From Syntrophobacteraceae bacterium (lineage in GTDB: Bacteria > Desulfobacterota > Syntrophobacteria > Syntrophobacterales > Syntrophobacteraceae): 37,204 bases of DNA. Positions 1 through 8,352 of the stretch are shown here, piece by piece (position 1 is the first letter of the stretch; each line of letters begins with the position of its first letter). The stretch lies in contig JALOOX010000039.1 of the NCBI GenBank assembly GCA_025454175.1, positions 1-37,204 on the forward strand, read 5' to 3'. Both the position numbers and the translations under genes were made by a program. Under the pieces are notes generated by a model. That model was not told the DNA's origin. It was given only the letters and a program-made list of their open reading frames with translations, and searched no databases.

Positions 1-125
1 TCTTCATCGGGGCCAAGACCCTTATTGCTGACGAACAGAGCGGTCATGAGGGGCGGAAGCTTGCCCTCTTCAAACTCGACGTCAACGACGTTACCAATGA
101 CTTGAACGATCTTTCCCATGTTCAT
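1..125 (-). CDS. atpD: F1Fo ATP synthase subunit beta, N-terminal part (runs off the left edge)
   Basis: Only the first 41 or so codons are in the window. They read [18 protein letters not shown] and so on, the typical beta-barrel start of the catalytic beta subunit of F1, which makes ATP from ADP and phosphate in the cytoplasmic F1 head. The nucleotide-binding domain lies outside. An AAGGAGGT ribosome binding site (about 135-142) sits 9 nt before the ATG at 125, which favours that start over the ATG two codons later at 119. It follows atpG after 48 nt and is the last atp gene visible; atpC (epsilon) would be expected beyond the edge. Confidence 0.93.
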   Translation of the reverse strand, partial: MNMGKIVQVIGNVVDVEFEEGKLPPLMTALFVSNKGLGPDE

Positions 126-173
126 GGGGCTATTACCTCCTTGGAGTTATATGGCTCAAGACCTTCGATTGCC

Positions 174-1043
174 TTATTTGAGGGCTTCCGACCCGCCCAC
201 GATATCCATCAGCTCTTTGGTGATGCCTGCCTGACGTGCCTTGTTGTAAACCAACGTCAGCGAGCGCACGAATTCCTTACAATTGCTCGTTGCATTCTCC
301 ATGGCAGCCATTCGCGCGGCATGCTCCCCAACTGCTGTCTGATACATGAATTCGAGGATTTGAATGTACACATAATTCGGCAAGAGGTCCGTCAAGAGCG
401 CCTCATGTGAAGGCTCGAACAGGTATTCAAAATACCCTGCCCGTTCTTCAGCCTGCTCCGGAACGATGGGCAACAGCTGCACCACCGTGGCAATCTGCTT
501 TGCCATGCTAGCGAAACGACTGTAAATGACGTACACCGCATCCGTAGCCCCGGACTCGAAATTCTCGATGACATCTCGTCCCAGCTCGAAAGCGTCCCCA
601 TAGCTCGGTTTGTTCAAAAGGCCGGTGATACGCTTGCGCACGTCATATTTCCGACGGCGAAAGTATTCAGCGCCCTTACGGCCAGCCGCGAAGAGAGTGA
701 CCTCCTTCCCTTCGGCTAATTGCTGACGAACGAACTTTTCGGCCCGAGCAATAATGTTGTTGTTGAAACTGCCGCAAAGACCCCTGTCCGCCGTGATCAG
801 CACCACGTCGATCTTCGTGACCTCTTCACGCGGCGTGATCAGCGGATAGGAGCTGGCATCCTCCACTCCGGAGGCCAGGCGCCGAATCACTTCGTTGAAC
901 TTGGTCGCATACGGATGGAACCCTTCCATGTTCGCCTGAGCGCCCCGAAGCTTCGAGGCAGCGACCATGTTCATGGCCTTGGTGATTTGCGAGGTCTTCT
1001 TGACGGCGTCGATTTTTCTTTTGATGTCCCTCAGGGTCGCCAT
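174..1043 (-). CDS. atpG: F1Fo ATP synthase subunit gamma
   Basis: Central-stalk gamma subunit of F1, which couples rotation of the c-ring to catalysis in beta. The 289-residue product has the family length. The N-terminal helix (MATLRDIKRKIDAVKKTSQITKAMNMVAA) and the C-terminal helix (ENATSNCKEFVRSLTLVYNKARQAGITKELMDIVGG) are the two conserved ends that form the coiled-coil shaft. An internal ITADRGLCGSFN motif near residue 85 is also characteristic. A GGGAG ribosome binding site lies about 9 nt before the ATG. It sits between atpA and atpD in the usual order and is probably cotranscribed with them. Confidence 0.97.
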   Translation of the reverse strand: MATLRDIKRKIDAVKKTSQITKAMNMVAASKLRGAQANMEGFHPYATKFNEVIRRLASGVEDASSYPLITPREEVTKIDVVLITADRGLCGSFNNNIIARAEKFVRQQLAEGKEVTLFAAGRKGAEYFRRRKYDVRKRITGLLNKPSYGDAFELGRDVIENFESGATDAVYVIYSRFASMAKQIATVVQLLPIVPEQAEERAGYFEYLFEPSHEALLTDLLPNYVYIQILEFMYQTAVGEHAARMAAMENATSNCKEFVRSLTLVYNKARQAGITKELMDIVGGSEALK

Positions 1044-1086
1044 ACTACGAGCTCCCGTAATCTATCTGTTTCGTGGTTGACGCACA

Positions 1087-2604
1087 TTAAGCCGTGAAAA
1101 CCCCCGCAAACTCTTCCAGCGCACTCTTCATCCTCTGGTCGAGATCGTCGCTGATGACTTTCTTTTCCTTGATCTCGGAAAGGATGTCCGGATACTTTCG
1201 CTCGATGAAGTTGAGCATCTGCGTTTCGTATTCCGCCACTCTTTCGACGGGCACGTTGTCCAGATGGCCACGGGTCCCCGCGTACAGGGACATGACCTCT
1301 TTCTCCGCCGGCATGGGCACATATTGCGGCTGCTTGAGAAGCTCGACCAGCCGAATACCGCGGTTGAGCTGTGCCAGTGTCGATTTATCCAGGTCGCTGC
1401 CGAATTTCGCAAAGGCCTCGAGCTCGCGGTACTGGGCCAGGTCGAGGCGGAGCCGGCCGGCAACCTGCTTCATGGCTTTGGTCTGCGCTGCGCCACCGAC
1501 TCGTGATACCGAAAGGCCGACGTTGATGGCCGGACGGACACCAGCAAAGAATAGGCTCGGCTCAAGGTAGATCTGACCATCGGTGATCGAGATCACGTTG
1601 GTCGGAATGTACGCCGATACGTCGCCTGCCTGCGTCTCGATGACCGGGAGCGAGGTGAGGGACCCACCGCCCAATTCCTTGTTCAACTTGGATGAGCGCT
1701 CCAGGAGGCGAGAGTGGTTGTAGAAAATGTCGCCAGGGTAGGCCTCGCGTGCCGGCGGGCGGCGGAGAAGCAGGGAGACTTGGCGGTAAGCCGTGGCCTG
1801 CTTGGAGAGATCGTCATAAATGATCAGGGCATGGCGGCCGCGATCGCGGTAATATTCGCCCATGGCCGTCCCGGCGAAGGGAGCCAGGAACTGCAAGGGA
1901 GCGGGCTCGCTGGCTGTGGCAGCAACGACGATCGTATACTCCATGGCTCCATGCCGGCGCAGAACCTCAACCACCTGCGCAACCGTCGACTTCTTCTGGC
2001 CGATGGCGACATAGATGCAAATCATGTCGCCGCCCTTCTGGTTGATGATGGCGTCGACAGCTATGGCCGTCTTCCCGATCTGACGGTCACCGATGATGAG
2101 CTCGCGCTGGCCACGGCCGACGGGGGTCATGGCGTCAATGGCCTTGAGCCCGGTATACATGGGCTCGTTCACCGACTGCCTGGCGATAACACCCGGAGCG
2201 ATGACCTCGATACGACCGAATTCCGTGGTCTCGATGGGACCCTTTCCATCGATGGGATTGCCGACGGGATCGATGACACGGCCAAGCACCGCGTCGCCGA
2301 CGGGCACCTCGGCAATGCGGCCCGTTCTCCGGACTTCGTCCCCTTCCTTGATGAGGCTGTCATCACCCATGATGGCGACACCGACGTTGTCCTCTTCAAG
2401 GTTAAGGGCCACACCGAAGATGGAACCCTGTGAGGTAGGGAACTCGAGCAATTCCATGGACATGCACTTCTCGACGCCGTAAACGCGGGCAATACCGTCG
2501 CCGACGGAGATGACACGTCCGGTCTCGCTCAGCTCGACCTTCTTTTCGTAGTCCTTGATCTGATCGCGGATAATCTGGCTGATTTCTTCGGCTCTGATTT
2601 CCAT
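1087..2604 (-). CDS. atpA: F1Fo ATP synthase subunit alpha
   Basis: Non-catalytic nucleotide-binding alpha subunit of the F1 hexamer. The 505-residue product has the usual length, a Walker A motif GDRQIGKT around residue 170, and the family stretch [17 protein letters not shown] around residue 365. The ATG at 2604 overlaps by one base (TAATG) a TAA at 2606-2604. That TAA is not the present stop of atpH but closes the out-of-frame remnant of the atpH tail, which shows that the two genes were originally coupled by a 1-nt overlap. A GAGGGG stretch upstream may act as ribosome binding site. Confidence 0.98.
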   Translation of the reverse strand: MEIRAEEISQIIRDQIKDYEKKVELSETGRVISVGDGIARVYGVEKCMSMELLEFPTSQGSIFGVALNLEEDNVGVAIMGDDSLIKEGDEVRRTGRIAEVPVGDAVLGRVIDPVGNPIDGKGPIETTEFGRIEVIAPGVIARQSVNEPMYTGLKAIDAMTPVGRGQRELIIGDRQIGKTAIAVDAIINQKGGDMICIYVAIGQKKSTVAQVVEVLRRHGAMEYTIVVAATASEPAPLQFLAPFAGTAMGEYYRDRGRHALIIYDDLSKQATAYRQVSLLLRRPPAREAYPGDIFYNHSRLLERSSKLNKELGGGSLTSLPVIETQAGDVSAYIPTNVISITDGQIYLEPSLFFAGVRPAINVGLSVSRVGGAAQTKAMKQVAGRLRLDLAQYRELEAFAKFGSDLDKSTLAQLNRGIRLVELLKQPQYVPMPAEKEVMSLYAGTRGHLDNVPVERVAEYETQMLNFIERKYPDILSEIKEKKVISDDLDQRMKSALEEFAGVFTA

Positions 2605-2672
2605 TAGCCCAACGCACCCCTCTTCAAAGTTTCCTTAAAGTTAAGCAACTGTCGCCTGACACTGCCATCCAC
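2604..2672 (-). pseudogene. Detached out-of-frame C-terminal tail of atpH
   Basis: Read from the GTG triplet at 2672, this frame encodes [19 protein letters not shown] then ALG and a TAA that overlaps the atpA ATG as TAATG. This is the usual C-terminal sequence of delta/OSCP subunits (family pattern IGDxVxDGSVRxxLxxLKExL). In the present sequence the atpH frame reads ATC-GGT-GGA here instead of entering this frame. Only one base (2673) separates the last good codon, ATC at 2676-2674, from the tail. By comparison with the family, about 11 bases seem to be missing; that number is inferred. It is not a separate gene. Confidence 0.8.
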
Positions 2673-3144
2673 CGATCTGCGCCACAACCCCTCCGATCAA
2701 TTCCGGAGCGACCTGGAACTCGACAATGACCTTCTTGCCCGTCAGTTTTTCGAGGCTCTTGGCGATATCGGCTATAGCCTGCTCGTCCAGTTGTGTCGCG
2801 GCCGTCAGCCTGGCTCGCGCCACGTTTTGGTGCTCATCGATCAACCGGTGATAGAAGTCGCTGATTTCGGAAAGATTGCTGATGCGTCGCTTTTCGATGA
2901 GTAAGTTCAGATAGCTGCGAATGATCGGGGCGAGGCCGGCCTTGTCGGCCACTGAGGCAAAGAGCGACTTCCTGACCGCCTCGGGGTATAGAGGATTTCG
3001 CAAGGCGTCCGCGAGATCCGGAAGCTGGGCCATGAGCTGGACGAAGGCGTCCAGTTCCTGGCCGTACTGGTCGATCTTGCCGTCCTTGACGGCAAGCCCA
3101 AACAGTGCCTTCGCATAACGTTTAGCAATGACTAAGTTCTTCAC
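2641..3144 (-). CDS. atpH: F1Fo ATP synthase subunit delta, apparently frameshifted near its C terminus
   Basis: Peripheral-stalk delta subunit (OSCP homologue) that joins F1 to the b/b' stalk. The N-terminal domain begins MKNLVIAKRYAKALFGLA, and the C-terminal part reaches the conserved LIGGVVAQIG. It then ends abnormally with GWQCQATVA, giving 167 residues against about 180 for the family. The missing tail is intact in another frame starting at 2672 ([19 protein letters not shown]). The ATG at 3144 overlaps the atpF stop (ATGA), showing translational coupling. Either a real deletion of about 11 bp has replaced the tail that binds the stalk, or the assembly has an error here. If the frame were intact, the gene would end at 2604. 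Confidence 0.9.
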   Translation of the reverse strand: MKNLVIAKRYAKALFGLAVKDGKIDQYGQELDAFVQLMAQLPDLADALRNPLYPEAVRKSLFASVADKAGLAPIIRSYLNLLIEKRRISNLSEISDFYHRLIDEHQNVARARLTAATQLDEQAIADIAKSLEKLTGKKVIVEFQVAPELIGGVVAQIGGWQCQATVA

Positions 3145-3728
3145 TTGGCCTCCACCACCCTTGTCATAAAGTCCTTAACCAATCGATCCTGGTCGTCCGC
3201 CTTGATCTTCTTGCGCAGGATCTCCTCAGCCGCAGCGATGGAAAGCTCGGCGATCTCTTCCTGAAGCTTGTCGCGCGCCACCTTGACCTCCTGCTGAGCG
3301 GCCAGCTGCGCCTGCTGCCGAATGTACTCAGCCTGCTTCTCCGCGGCGGCGAGGATCTTGGACTTCTCGGATTCACCCTCGGCCAGGAGCTCATCCACAA
3401 TCTTTCTCGTCTCCACGTCCAGGGCGGCAAGCCTTGCTCGATACTGCGCGCTCACTTCCTCGGCCTCGCGCCTCTTCGCCTCCAGATCGGCCAGAAGCTT
3501 CTGGATATCCTCACGCCTCGAGACGAGGAAGTTGCTGATCGGCTTGCTCAAGAGCTTGTAAAGAATAAAAGCCAGAATTGCGAAGTTCCCGGTTCTCAGC
3601 GCGAAGTCGAACCAGTTCAGTCCGTGCCCGCCGTCCTGGGCGCCTCCTCCGGCACACCATGCGATGCCCTGGAACACCAGCACCGCACCGGCGCCGAGGA
3701 GGAAGGATACTGTCTTCATCCTCATCAC
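3141..3728 (-). CDS. atpF: F1Fo ATP synthase subunit b
   Basis: Membrane-anchored peripheral stalk subunit. The 195 residues begin with a hydrophobic signal-like segment (residues 4-26, ending IAWCAGG). A short Gly-rich linker and the true b-type anchor follow (NWFDFALRTGNFAILAFILYKLL, about residues 39-61), and then a long charged coiled coil (EAKRREAEEVSAQYRARL and onwards) that dimerises with b'. The extra N-terminal hydrophobic segment makes it longer than the classical b of about 156 residues, and it may be cleaved. The gene ends in an ATGA overlap with atpH. The first residues MMRM offer two possible starts. Confidence 0.93.
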   Translation of the reverse strand: MMRMKTVSFLLGAGAVLVFQGIAWCAGGGAQDGGHGLNWFDFALRTGNFAILAFILYKLLSKPISNFLVSRREDIQKLLADLEAKRREAEEVSAQYRARLAALDVETRKIVDELLAEGESEKSKILAAAEKQAEYIRQQAQLAAQQEVKVARDKLQEEIAELSIAAAEEILRKKIKADDQDRLVKDFMTRVVEAK

Positions 3729-3750
3729 ATCTCCCCCTCATCCTGCTTGA

Positions 3751-4176
3751 TTAAAGTGGTCTCCCCAAAATCTTCTGTGCCAGATCCGCCGAAAACACCT
3801 TGACCTGCCCCTTGAGATCCTTGGACGCCTTGGCCAAATCCTTCTGGATACGGGCACGAAACTCCTGAACTTGCGCCGCACCGGCCTCGGTGGCCTTCTG
3901 GACCATATCCTTTTCCTGCTCGTAGGCCGCCGCTTTGAGCTCCTGAATACGCTGGCGCCCGAGCTTTCGAGCTTCAAGGATACTGGAGTCGAACTCTTCG
4001 ATGGCCGCCGCCTTTTCGGCCTCGGCTCTTTCGATGTCCTGCTGCTGAGCTTCGATGCGACTCTGCCTCTCGGCCACCATGCGGCGGATGGGGCGGTAGA
4101 GCACCATGTTCATCAGGAAAACAAAGACGAGAAAGCTGACCATTTGAATAAAAAGTGTGATGTTGATGTCGATCAT
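3751..4176 (-). CDS. atpF': F1Fo ATP synthase subunit b' (second b-type subunit)
   Basis: A 141-residue b-type stalk protein with one N-terminal membrane segment (residues 3-28, ITLFIQMVSFLVFVFLMNMVLY), the PIRRMVAERQSRI hinge and a long coiled coil. The pairing of a short b' with a longer b, in that order, is known from several bacterial phyla including Desulfobacterota, and the two are expected to form a heterodimer. An AAGGAAGGG ribosome binding site lies 5 nt before the ATG. It is the first gene of the atp cluster here; atpB (a) and atpE (c) are not upstream and must be elsewhere. Confidence 0.9.
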   Translation of the reverse strand: MIDINITLFIQMVSFLVFVFLMNMVLYRPIRRMVAERQSRIEAQQQDIERAEAEKAAAIEEFDSSILEARKLGRQRIQELKAAAYEQEKDMVQKATEAGAAQVQEFRARIQKDLAKASKDLKGQVKVFSADLAQKILGRPL

Positions 4177-4729
4177 TTTACCCTTCCTTCGCTCCTCATG
4201 CAGGCGCCCTGCGGATGGTTGATTGAATGGCTCTGACCTCTATTCATACCCCAGCGATTGACTTATAGCACGGAATGGACGCCCCCTGCCGTTCCAGCGC
4301 CAGGGCGGAACAGCTCGGGTTGCGCAGATAACATGAGACACCAAGCACGGGAGAAGCGATTAGCACAAGTTGAGCGGGTTCGCAAGCAAAAAAGTAATAA
4401 AAATCACAATCAACGGAAGCCCCAGCCAGCCTCGGGGACTGGCCGAAATCAGGTTTTCTTCGCGGGTTTCGTCGGCACCGCGAAAAAGCATTTCAGGGGA
4501 CGGCATCGGACGCCTTTTCCCGCTCGCTCCCTCGGTACAGCTCAACACAAAAGAGTCTCCGCCACTCGAGTCGCCATTCCGGCAGGGCATGGGGGTTAGC
4601 CGGAATTCATGAAAGGAACTGGATGCCGGCTTGAAGAATGCCGGCATGACGAGTGACGAAATGGACCTCTTATTCTGTAGAGCTTTACTCAGCGCTGGGC
4701 GCGCCGTGGTGCCGCCCAGCGCATGGGAC
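4177..4729. other. 553-bp intergenic region between atpF' and rodA
   Basis: I find no convincing gene here; open frames on either strand lack family features and ribosome binding sites. The region should carry the promoter of the minus-strand atp operon. A weak candidate is an extended -10 (TGTGCTAAT on the minus strand, over 4359-4367), without a good -35. The end nearest rodA holds a small GCCGGC hairpin, listed separately. A T/A-rich stretch lies at 4383-4407. Confidence 0.6.
4623..4647. repeat. Short palindromic element downstream of rodA
   Basis: ATGCCGGC at 4623-4630 pairs perfectly with GCCGGCAT at 4640-4647 across a 9-nt loop, and the right flank continues TGACGA. It looks like an intergenic dispersed palindrome (REP-like) or a transcript-end stabiliser for rodA, whose stop is about 80 nt away. 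No T-run follows on either strand, so it is not a classical intrinsic terminator. Confidence 0.45.
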
Positions 4730-5845
4730 CTAGCGATTCTGGAAAACGAACCGCCGCATACTGACGTTCTCGATGAGCCCAATGGCCAGACAGAGCGAGA
4801 TTAAGGAAGACCCCCCGTAGCTGACGAAGGGCAGCGTGATGCCGACCACGGGAAGCAGTCCTATCACCATCCCAATATTGATGAGCGCCTGCCAGAGAAT
4901 GAGCGACGCCATCCCCACCACGACGAGGGAGCCGAATCGGTCCTTGGAGCGCCTCGCGACTCGAAAGGCGAGAGCGATGAGGGCTGCAACGAGCACCAGC
5001 AGGATCACACACCCCACAAAACCCCACTCCTCGGCCCAGACCGAGAAGATGAAGTCCGTATGCTTTTCAGGCAGGAAGTGGAGCTTGTTTTGCGTGCCGT
5101 TTAGAAAGCCTTTTCCGCCGAACATCCCCGATCCTATGGCAATCTTGGACTGGCGGATATGGTAGCCGGCTCCCAGCGGGTCCAGATCAGGACGCAGGAG
5201 AATCAGGATTCGCTTCTTCTGATATGGCTTGAGCACATGCTCCCACACGGGGTAGATCAGGGGTATGATGGCCATGGCGCTCACCAGAATGTAACGCCAC
5301 CGGATTCCCATGAAGAGCACGAGGGTCCCGGCGACGCACACCACGATGATGGCGGTCCCGAGGTCGGGCTCCACCAGGATGAGCACCGCCGGCGCAAGGA
5401 TCATGAGCATCGGAAGGACGAGCTTTTTGATGCCGGGGTAGGGCTGCACGTCCTTGGACGAAAAGTAGGATGCCAGCTGAAGAACGATGGCTATCTTCAT
5501 GAACTCCGAAGGCTGGAACTGAAAACCCGCGATTTCCAGCCATCGCCTGGCTCCGTTGACCTCCTTCCCGATGAAGAGAACCGCCACCAGCGAAATCAGC
5601 GCCAGGACATACAGCCACAGGCTTATCTGCCTGAGGACCTGGTAGTCCACCAGAAGGGAGCAGAAGAGCAGGGTGAACCCCACCGCGAGCCAGACGAGCT
5701 GCTTGATGAACAGGTTTTGCGTTGGATTGGCCTGGATCTGCGGATAGAGCGCGCTGTAGATACTCATGAGGCCTATGCAGATGATGGCGAGCAGCACGCC
5801 AATGATCGGCCAGTCAAAATTCTCCACCAGGCGGCGGTCCATCAT
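4730..5845 (-). CDS. rodA: Rod-shape peptidoglycan polymerase RodA (SEDS family)
   Basis: Lipid II polymerase of the elongasome, an inner-membrane protein that works with PBP2. The 371 residues contain about ten hydrophobic segments and family signatures: WLEIAGFQFQPSEFMKIA around residue 105, a second region ILVEPDLGTA around residue 157, the HLLP-type segment LHFLPEKHTDFIFSVWAEEWGFVG around residue 255, and LPFVSYGGSSL near residue 340. It is the last gene of the mre operon, 42 nt after mrdA, its usual partner gene. The product starts MMDRRL, so either of two adjacent ATGs may be used. Confidence 0.96.
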   Translation of the reverse strand: MMDRRLVENFDWPIIGVLLAIICIGLMSIYSALYPQIQANPTQNLFIKQLVWLAVGFTLLFCSLLVDYQVLRQISLWLYVLALISLVAVLFIGKEVNGARRWLEIAGFQFQPSEFMKIAIVLQLASYFSSKDVQPYPGIKKLVLPMLMILAPAVLILVEPDLGTAIIVVCVAGTLVLFMGIRWRYILVSAMAIIPLIYPVWEHVLKPYQKKRILILLRPDLDPLGAGYHIRQSKIAIGSGMFGGKGFLNGTQNKLHFLPEKHTDFIFSVWAEEWGFVGCVILLVLVAALIALAFRVARRSKDRFGSLVVVGMASLILWQALINIGMVIGLLPVVGITLPFVSYGGSSLISLCLAIGLIENVSMRRFVFQNR

Positions 5846-5887
5846 GCGGCACCCAGATTCCTCTCTTGGGACCGACCGAAAGGGCGG

Positions 5888-7780
5888 TCATCGCTTCTTG
5901 GAGGTCTCATCCACTTCGACACCCATATAGGATGCAATCACCCTTTGAACCAGCGGGGCCGCGGCCGAGGACCCGTGGCCGCCGTGCTCAACGAGTGCGC
6001 CCACGACGATCCGGGGCTCTTCCGCGGGGGCATATCCCACGAACCATGCATGATCCCGTTCCTTGTGCCGGGTGATCTTCTCGAGAAGCTTGCGGTTGAC
6101 TCCCTCGGCCATCCCAACCACCTGAGCGGTCCCCGTCTTTCCCGCGATGGCCACGGACTTCAGCTTGATGCCCTTGGCCGTTCCCCTCGCGTCCTCGACG
6201 ACACCCAGCAGCCCTTGTTGAACCAGCTGAAAGTGGCGTGCGTCGATGGGAATCCTGCGCTTCAACCTGGGCTTGATCTCGTCCACCATGGCGGGTCCGT
6301 TCCCCTCGATGCGCTTGACCACGAAGGGCTGCCAGAGCATTCCACCGTTGGCAACGGCCGAAAAAGCCAGGGTCACCTGGAGCGGGGTCGTGAGATTGAA
6401 GCCCTGGCCAATGGCGATGGAGAGGGTTTCTCCCTTCTGCCAGGGGACACCCGTCGCCCGTTTCTTCCAGGACGACGTGGGTATGAGCCCGGGATGCTCG
6501 CCATGGAGGCCGATACCCGTCCTTTCCCCCAACCCGAAGTAGTTCGCGTACTGAGCGATGCGGTCCACGCCCAGGCGCATGCCCGTCTGATAAAAATAGA
6601 CATCGCAGGACTGGATGATGGCCCGCTCCAGGTCCATGGCTCCGTGCCCGTGGTCCCGCCAGCAGCGATAGCGCCTTTTGCCAAATGGAAAATACCCCGG
6701 ACACCCGATGCTGGTCTCCGGGGAAACCAAACCTTCCTTCAGGGCCGCCAGAGCCACGAAAGGCTTGTACACGGACCCGGGGGGGTACGCGGCGCCGATG
6801 GCCCGGTTGAGGAGGGGATGCGTGGGATCTTTCGAGAGCGTCTGCCATTCATCTCTTTTCAGACCACGGATGAACTTCTCCTGGTCGAAGACCGGATTGT
6901 TGGCCAGAGCCAGAACAGCTCCCGAATTCGGGTCGATGGCCACAATGGCTCCCACTCGACCTTCCAGGCAGGCCTCGGCGGCCTTCTGGAGCTCGATATC
7001 AATGGTGAGCCAGACGTTCCTCCCCGAAATGGGCAGCACCTCATCGAGAACCCTGCGGCGCCTGCCAACGGCATCCACCTCAACCTGGCGCCCCCCGCGC
7101 TTTCCGTGGAGGTACTTCTCGAACGCGCCCTCAACGCCAAACTTTCCGACATCCTCACCCATCACATAACCTTCATAATTCCCACTCTTGAGCTCGGATT
7201 CGGTGATCTCGCTGAGATAGCCTATGAGATGAGCCGCCGTCTTGTTGAAACGGTATTCCCGCTTGGGCTCCAGATGGATCACCACGCCGGGAAGCCGAAC
7301 CCGCTGGGCCTCGACGCGCGCCAGGGAGTCCCGATCCAGGTCCGCGGCCAGTCGGATCGGGACGAATTTGGGCAGCTGCTTGTTAGCCTCGAGGATCTCG
7401 AGAAAGTCCTCGACATTTCTCCCGGTCAGTCGGGCCAGCTCCTGAAGGGTCTGATTCAAATCATGAACGTCCTCGCGGATGATCTGCAGGTGGTAGGCAG
7501 GGCGATTCTCAACGAGAGGAATGCCGTTGCGATCGAAGATGATCCCTCGGGGAGCAGGGATGTCTTCGAGTCGAATCCGGTTGTTTTCCGACTGGTAACG
7601 GTACGTCGGACCCTGAACCACCTGCAGATGCCAGAGCCGGAGGGCATAAACGAAAAGGACAGCCACCACCAGCACCATCAAGAGCAGATACTGCTTCTGA
7701 AAAACACTGGCTTCAGCCACTTCCCAGTTGAAATGCTTGAGGTTTTCCAGTTTGAGGGGCTTGTTGTTTCTGGGGCTCAC
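5888..7780 (-). CDS. mrdA: Penicillin-binding protein 2, elongasome transpeptidase
   Basis: Peptidoglycan D,D-transpeptidase that crosslinks side-wall strands made by RodA. I place the start at the GTG at 7780, giving 630 residues. It overlaps the mreD stop as GTGA, has a GGGGGAAGG ribosome binding site 7 nt upstream, and begins VSPRNNKPLKL just before the single N-terminal membrane helix (FQKQYLLLMVLVVAVLFVY). The frame stays open further upstream but only as a shadow of mreD. The PBP dimerisation domain (APRGIIFDRNGIPLVENRPAY) is followed by the transpeptidase domain with the active-site motif PPGSVYKPF (SxxK), SCD (SxN) and AGKTGTAQV (KTG). Confidence 0.95.
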   Translation of the reverse strand: MSPRNNKPLKLENLKHFNWEVAEASVFQKQYLLLMVLVVAVLFVYALRLWHLQVVQGPTYRYQSENNRIRLEDIPAPRGIIFDRNGIPLVENRPAYHLQIIREDVHDLNQTLQELARLTGRNVEDFLEILEANKQLPKFVPIRLAADLDRDSLARVEAQRVRLPGVVIHLEPKREYRFNKTAAHLIGYLSEITESELKSGNYEGYVMGEDVGKFGVEGAFEKYLHGKRGGRQVEVDAVGRRRRVLDEVLPISGRNVWLTIDIELQKAAEACLEGRVGAIVAIDPNSGAVLALANNPVFDQEKFIRGLKRDEWQTLSKDPTHPLLNRAIGAAYPPGSVYKPFVALAALKEGLVSPETSIGCPGYFPFGKRRYRCWRDHGHGAMDLERAIIQSCDVYFYQTGMRLGVDRIAQYANYFGLGERTGIGLHGEHPGLIPTSSWKKRATGVPWQKGETLSIAIGQGFNLTTPLQVTLAFSAVANGGMLWQPFVVKRIEGNGPAMVDEIKPRLKRRIPIDARHFQLVQQGLLGVVEDARGTAKGIKLKSVAIAGKTGTAQVVGMAEGVNRKLLEKITRHKERDHAWFVGYAPAEEPRIVVGALVEHGGHGSSAAAPLVQRVIASYMGVEVDETSKKR

Positions 7781-8295
7781 GACGAGGCCTTCCCCCAGCG
7801 GCCGATGGGGTGAATGACCAGGGGCGCCACCGCGGCCATCACCAGGCTGCGAACCATAAGGCTCTGCCAAACCCGGGCATCGAGAGCGGGCGTCTGTGGC
7901 TCCACGAGCAGATAAAGCCAGAGCACCACCGCCTGCCCCAAGGCACAGCTCCCCACCACCACCATCTGATACAAGGGGTTTTGAAACTCGAACTTCTCTA
8001 TGGAAATATGGACCAGGCAGACCGCAATGACGTAGGACACCACATGAAAGCCCCAGAATTTGCCGGAGAGCGCATCGAATACGTAACCCCACAACAGTGC
8101 CCAGACCAGCCCGGCTGCCAGCGACCACTCCGTCGCGACTCCCAGCATCAACGGCAGCATTAGATCCACTCGAATGGCCGGGTAAGGAAGCCGCGAAATC
8201 CAGACGGCCTGAACCATGAAAATGGAGATGGTGTAAAGCACAACACGCAAAGAGATTCCCCAGCCGGGGTCGGTCCTGACCGCACGAATGCTCAT
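7777..8295 (-). CDS. mreD: Rod shape-determining membrane protein MreD
   Basis: A 172-residue hydrophobic protein with five or six predicted membrane segments (starting ISLRVVLYTISIFMVQAVW). It carries the family region DLMLPLMLGVATEWSLAAGLVWALLWGY followed by DALSGKFWGFH, which resembles the conserved G(L/Y)xxDxxxGxxxG of MreD. It links MreC and the cytoskeleton to the PBP2/RodA machinery. It lies in the canonical order mreB-mreC-mreD-mrdA-rodA and overlaps mrdA by 4 nt. Confidence 0.9.
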   Translation of the reverse strand: MSIRAVRTDPGWGISLRVVLYTISIFMVQAVWISRLPYPAIRVDLMLPLMLGVATEWSLAAGLVWALLWGYVFDALSGKFWGFHVVSYVIAVCLVHISIEKFEFQNPLYQMVVVGSCALGQAVVLWLYLLVEPQTPALDARVWQSLMVRSLVMAAVAPLVIHPIGRWGKASS

Positions 8296-8352
8296 GTTTT
8301 AACCCGGGCCCATCGAGGGGCCATCCGCCGCCGCCAAGCTTGAGGCCGGCTC

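Noticed and set aside
5159..7813. 884-codon plus-strand open frame opposite rodA/mrdA
   Set aside because: It is antisense to two clear genes, and its product is a low-complexity His/Gln/Asp-rich shadow with no motifs.
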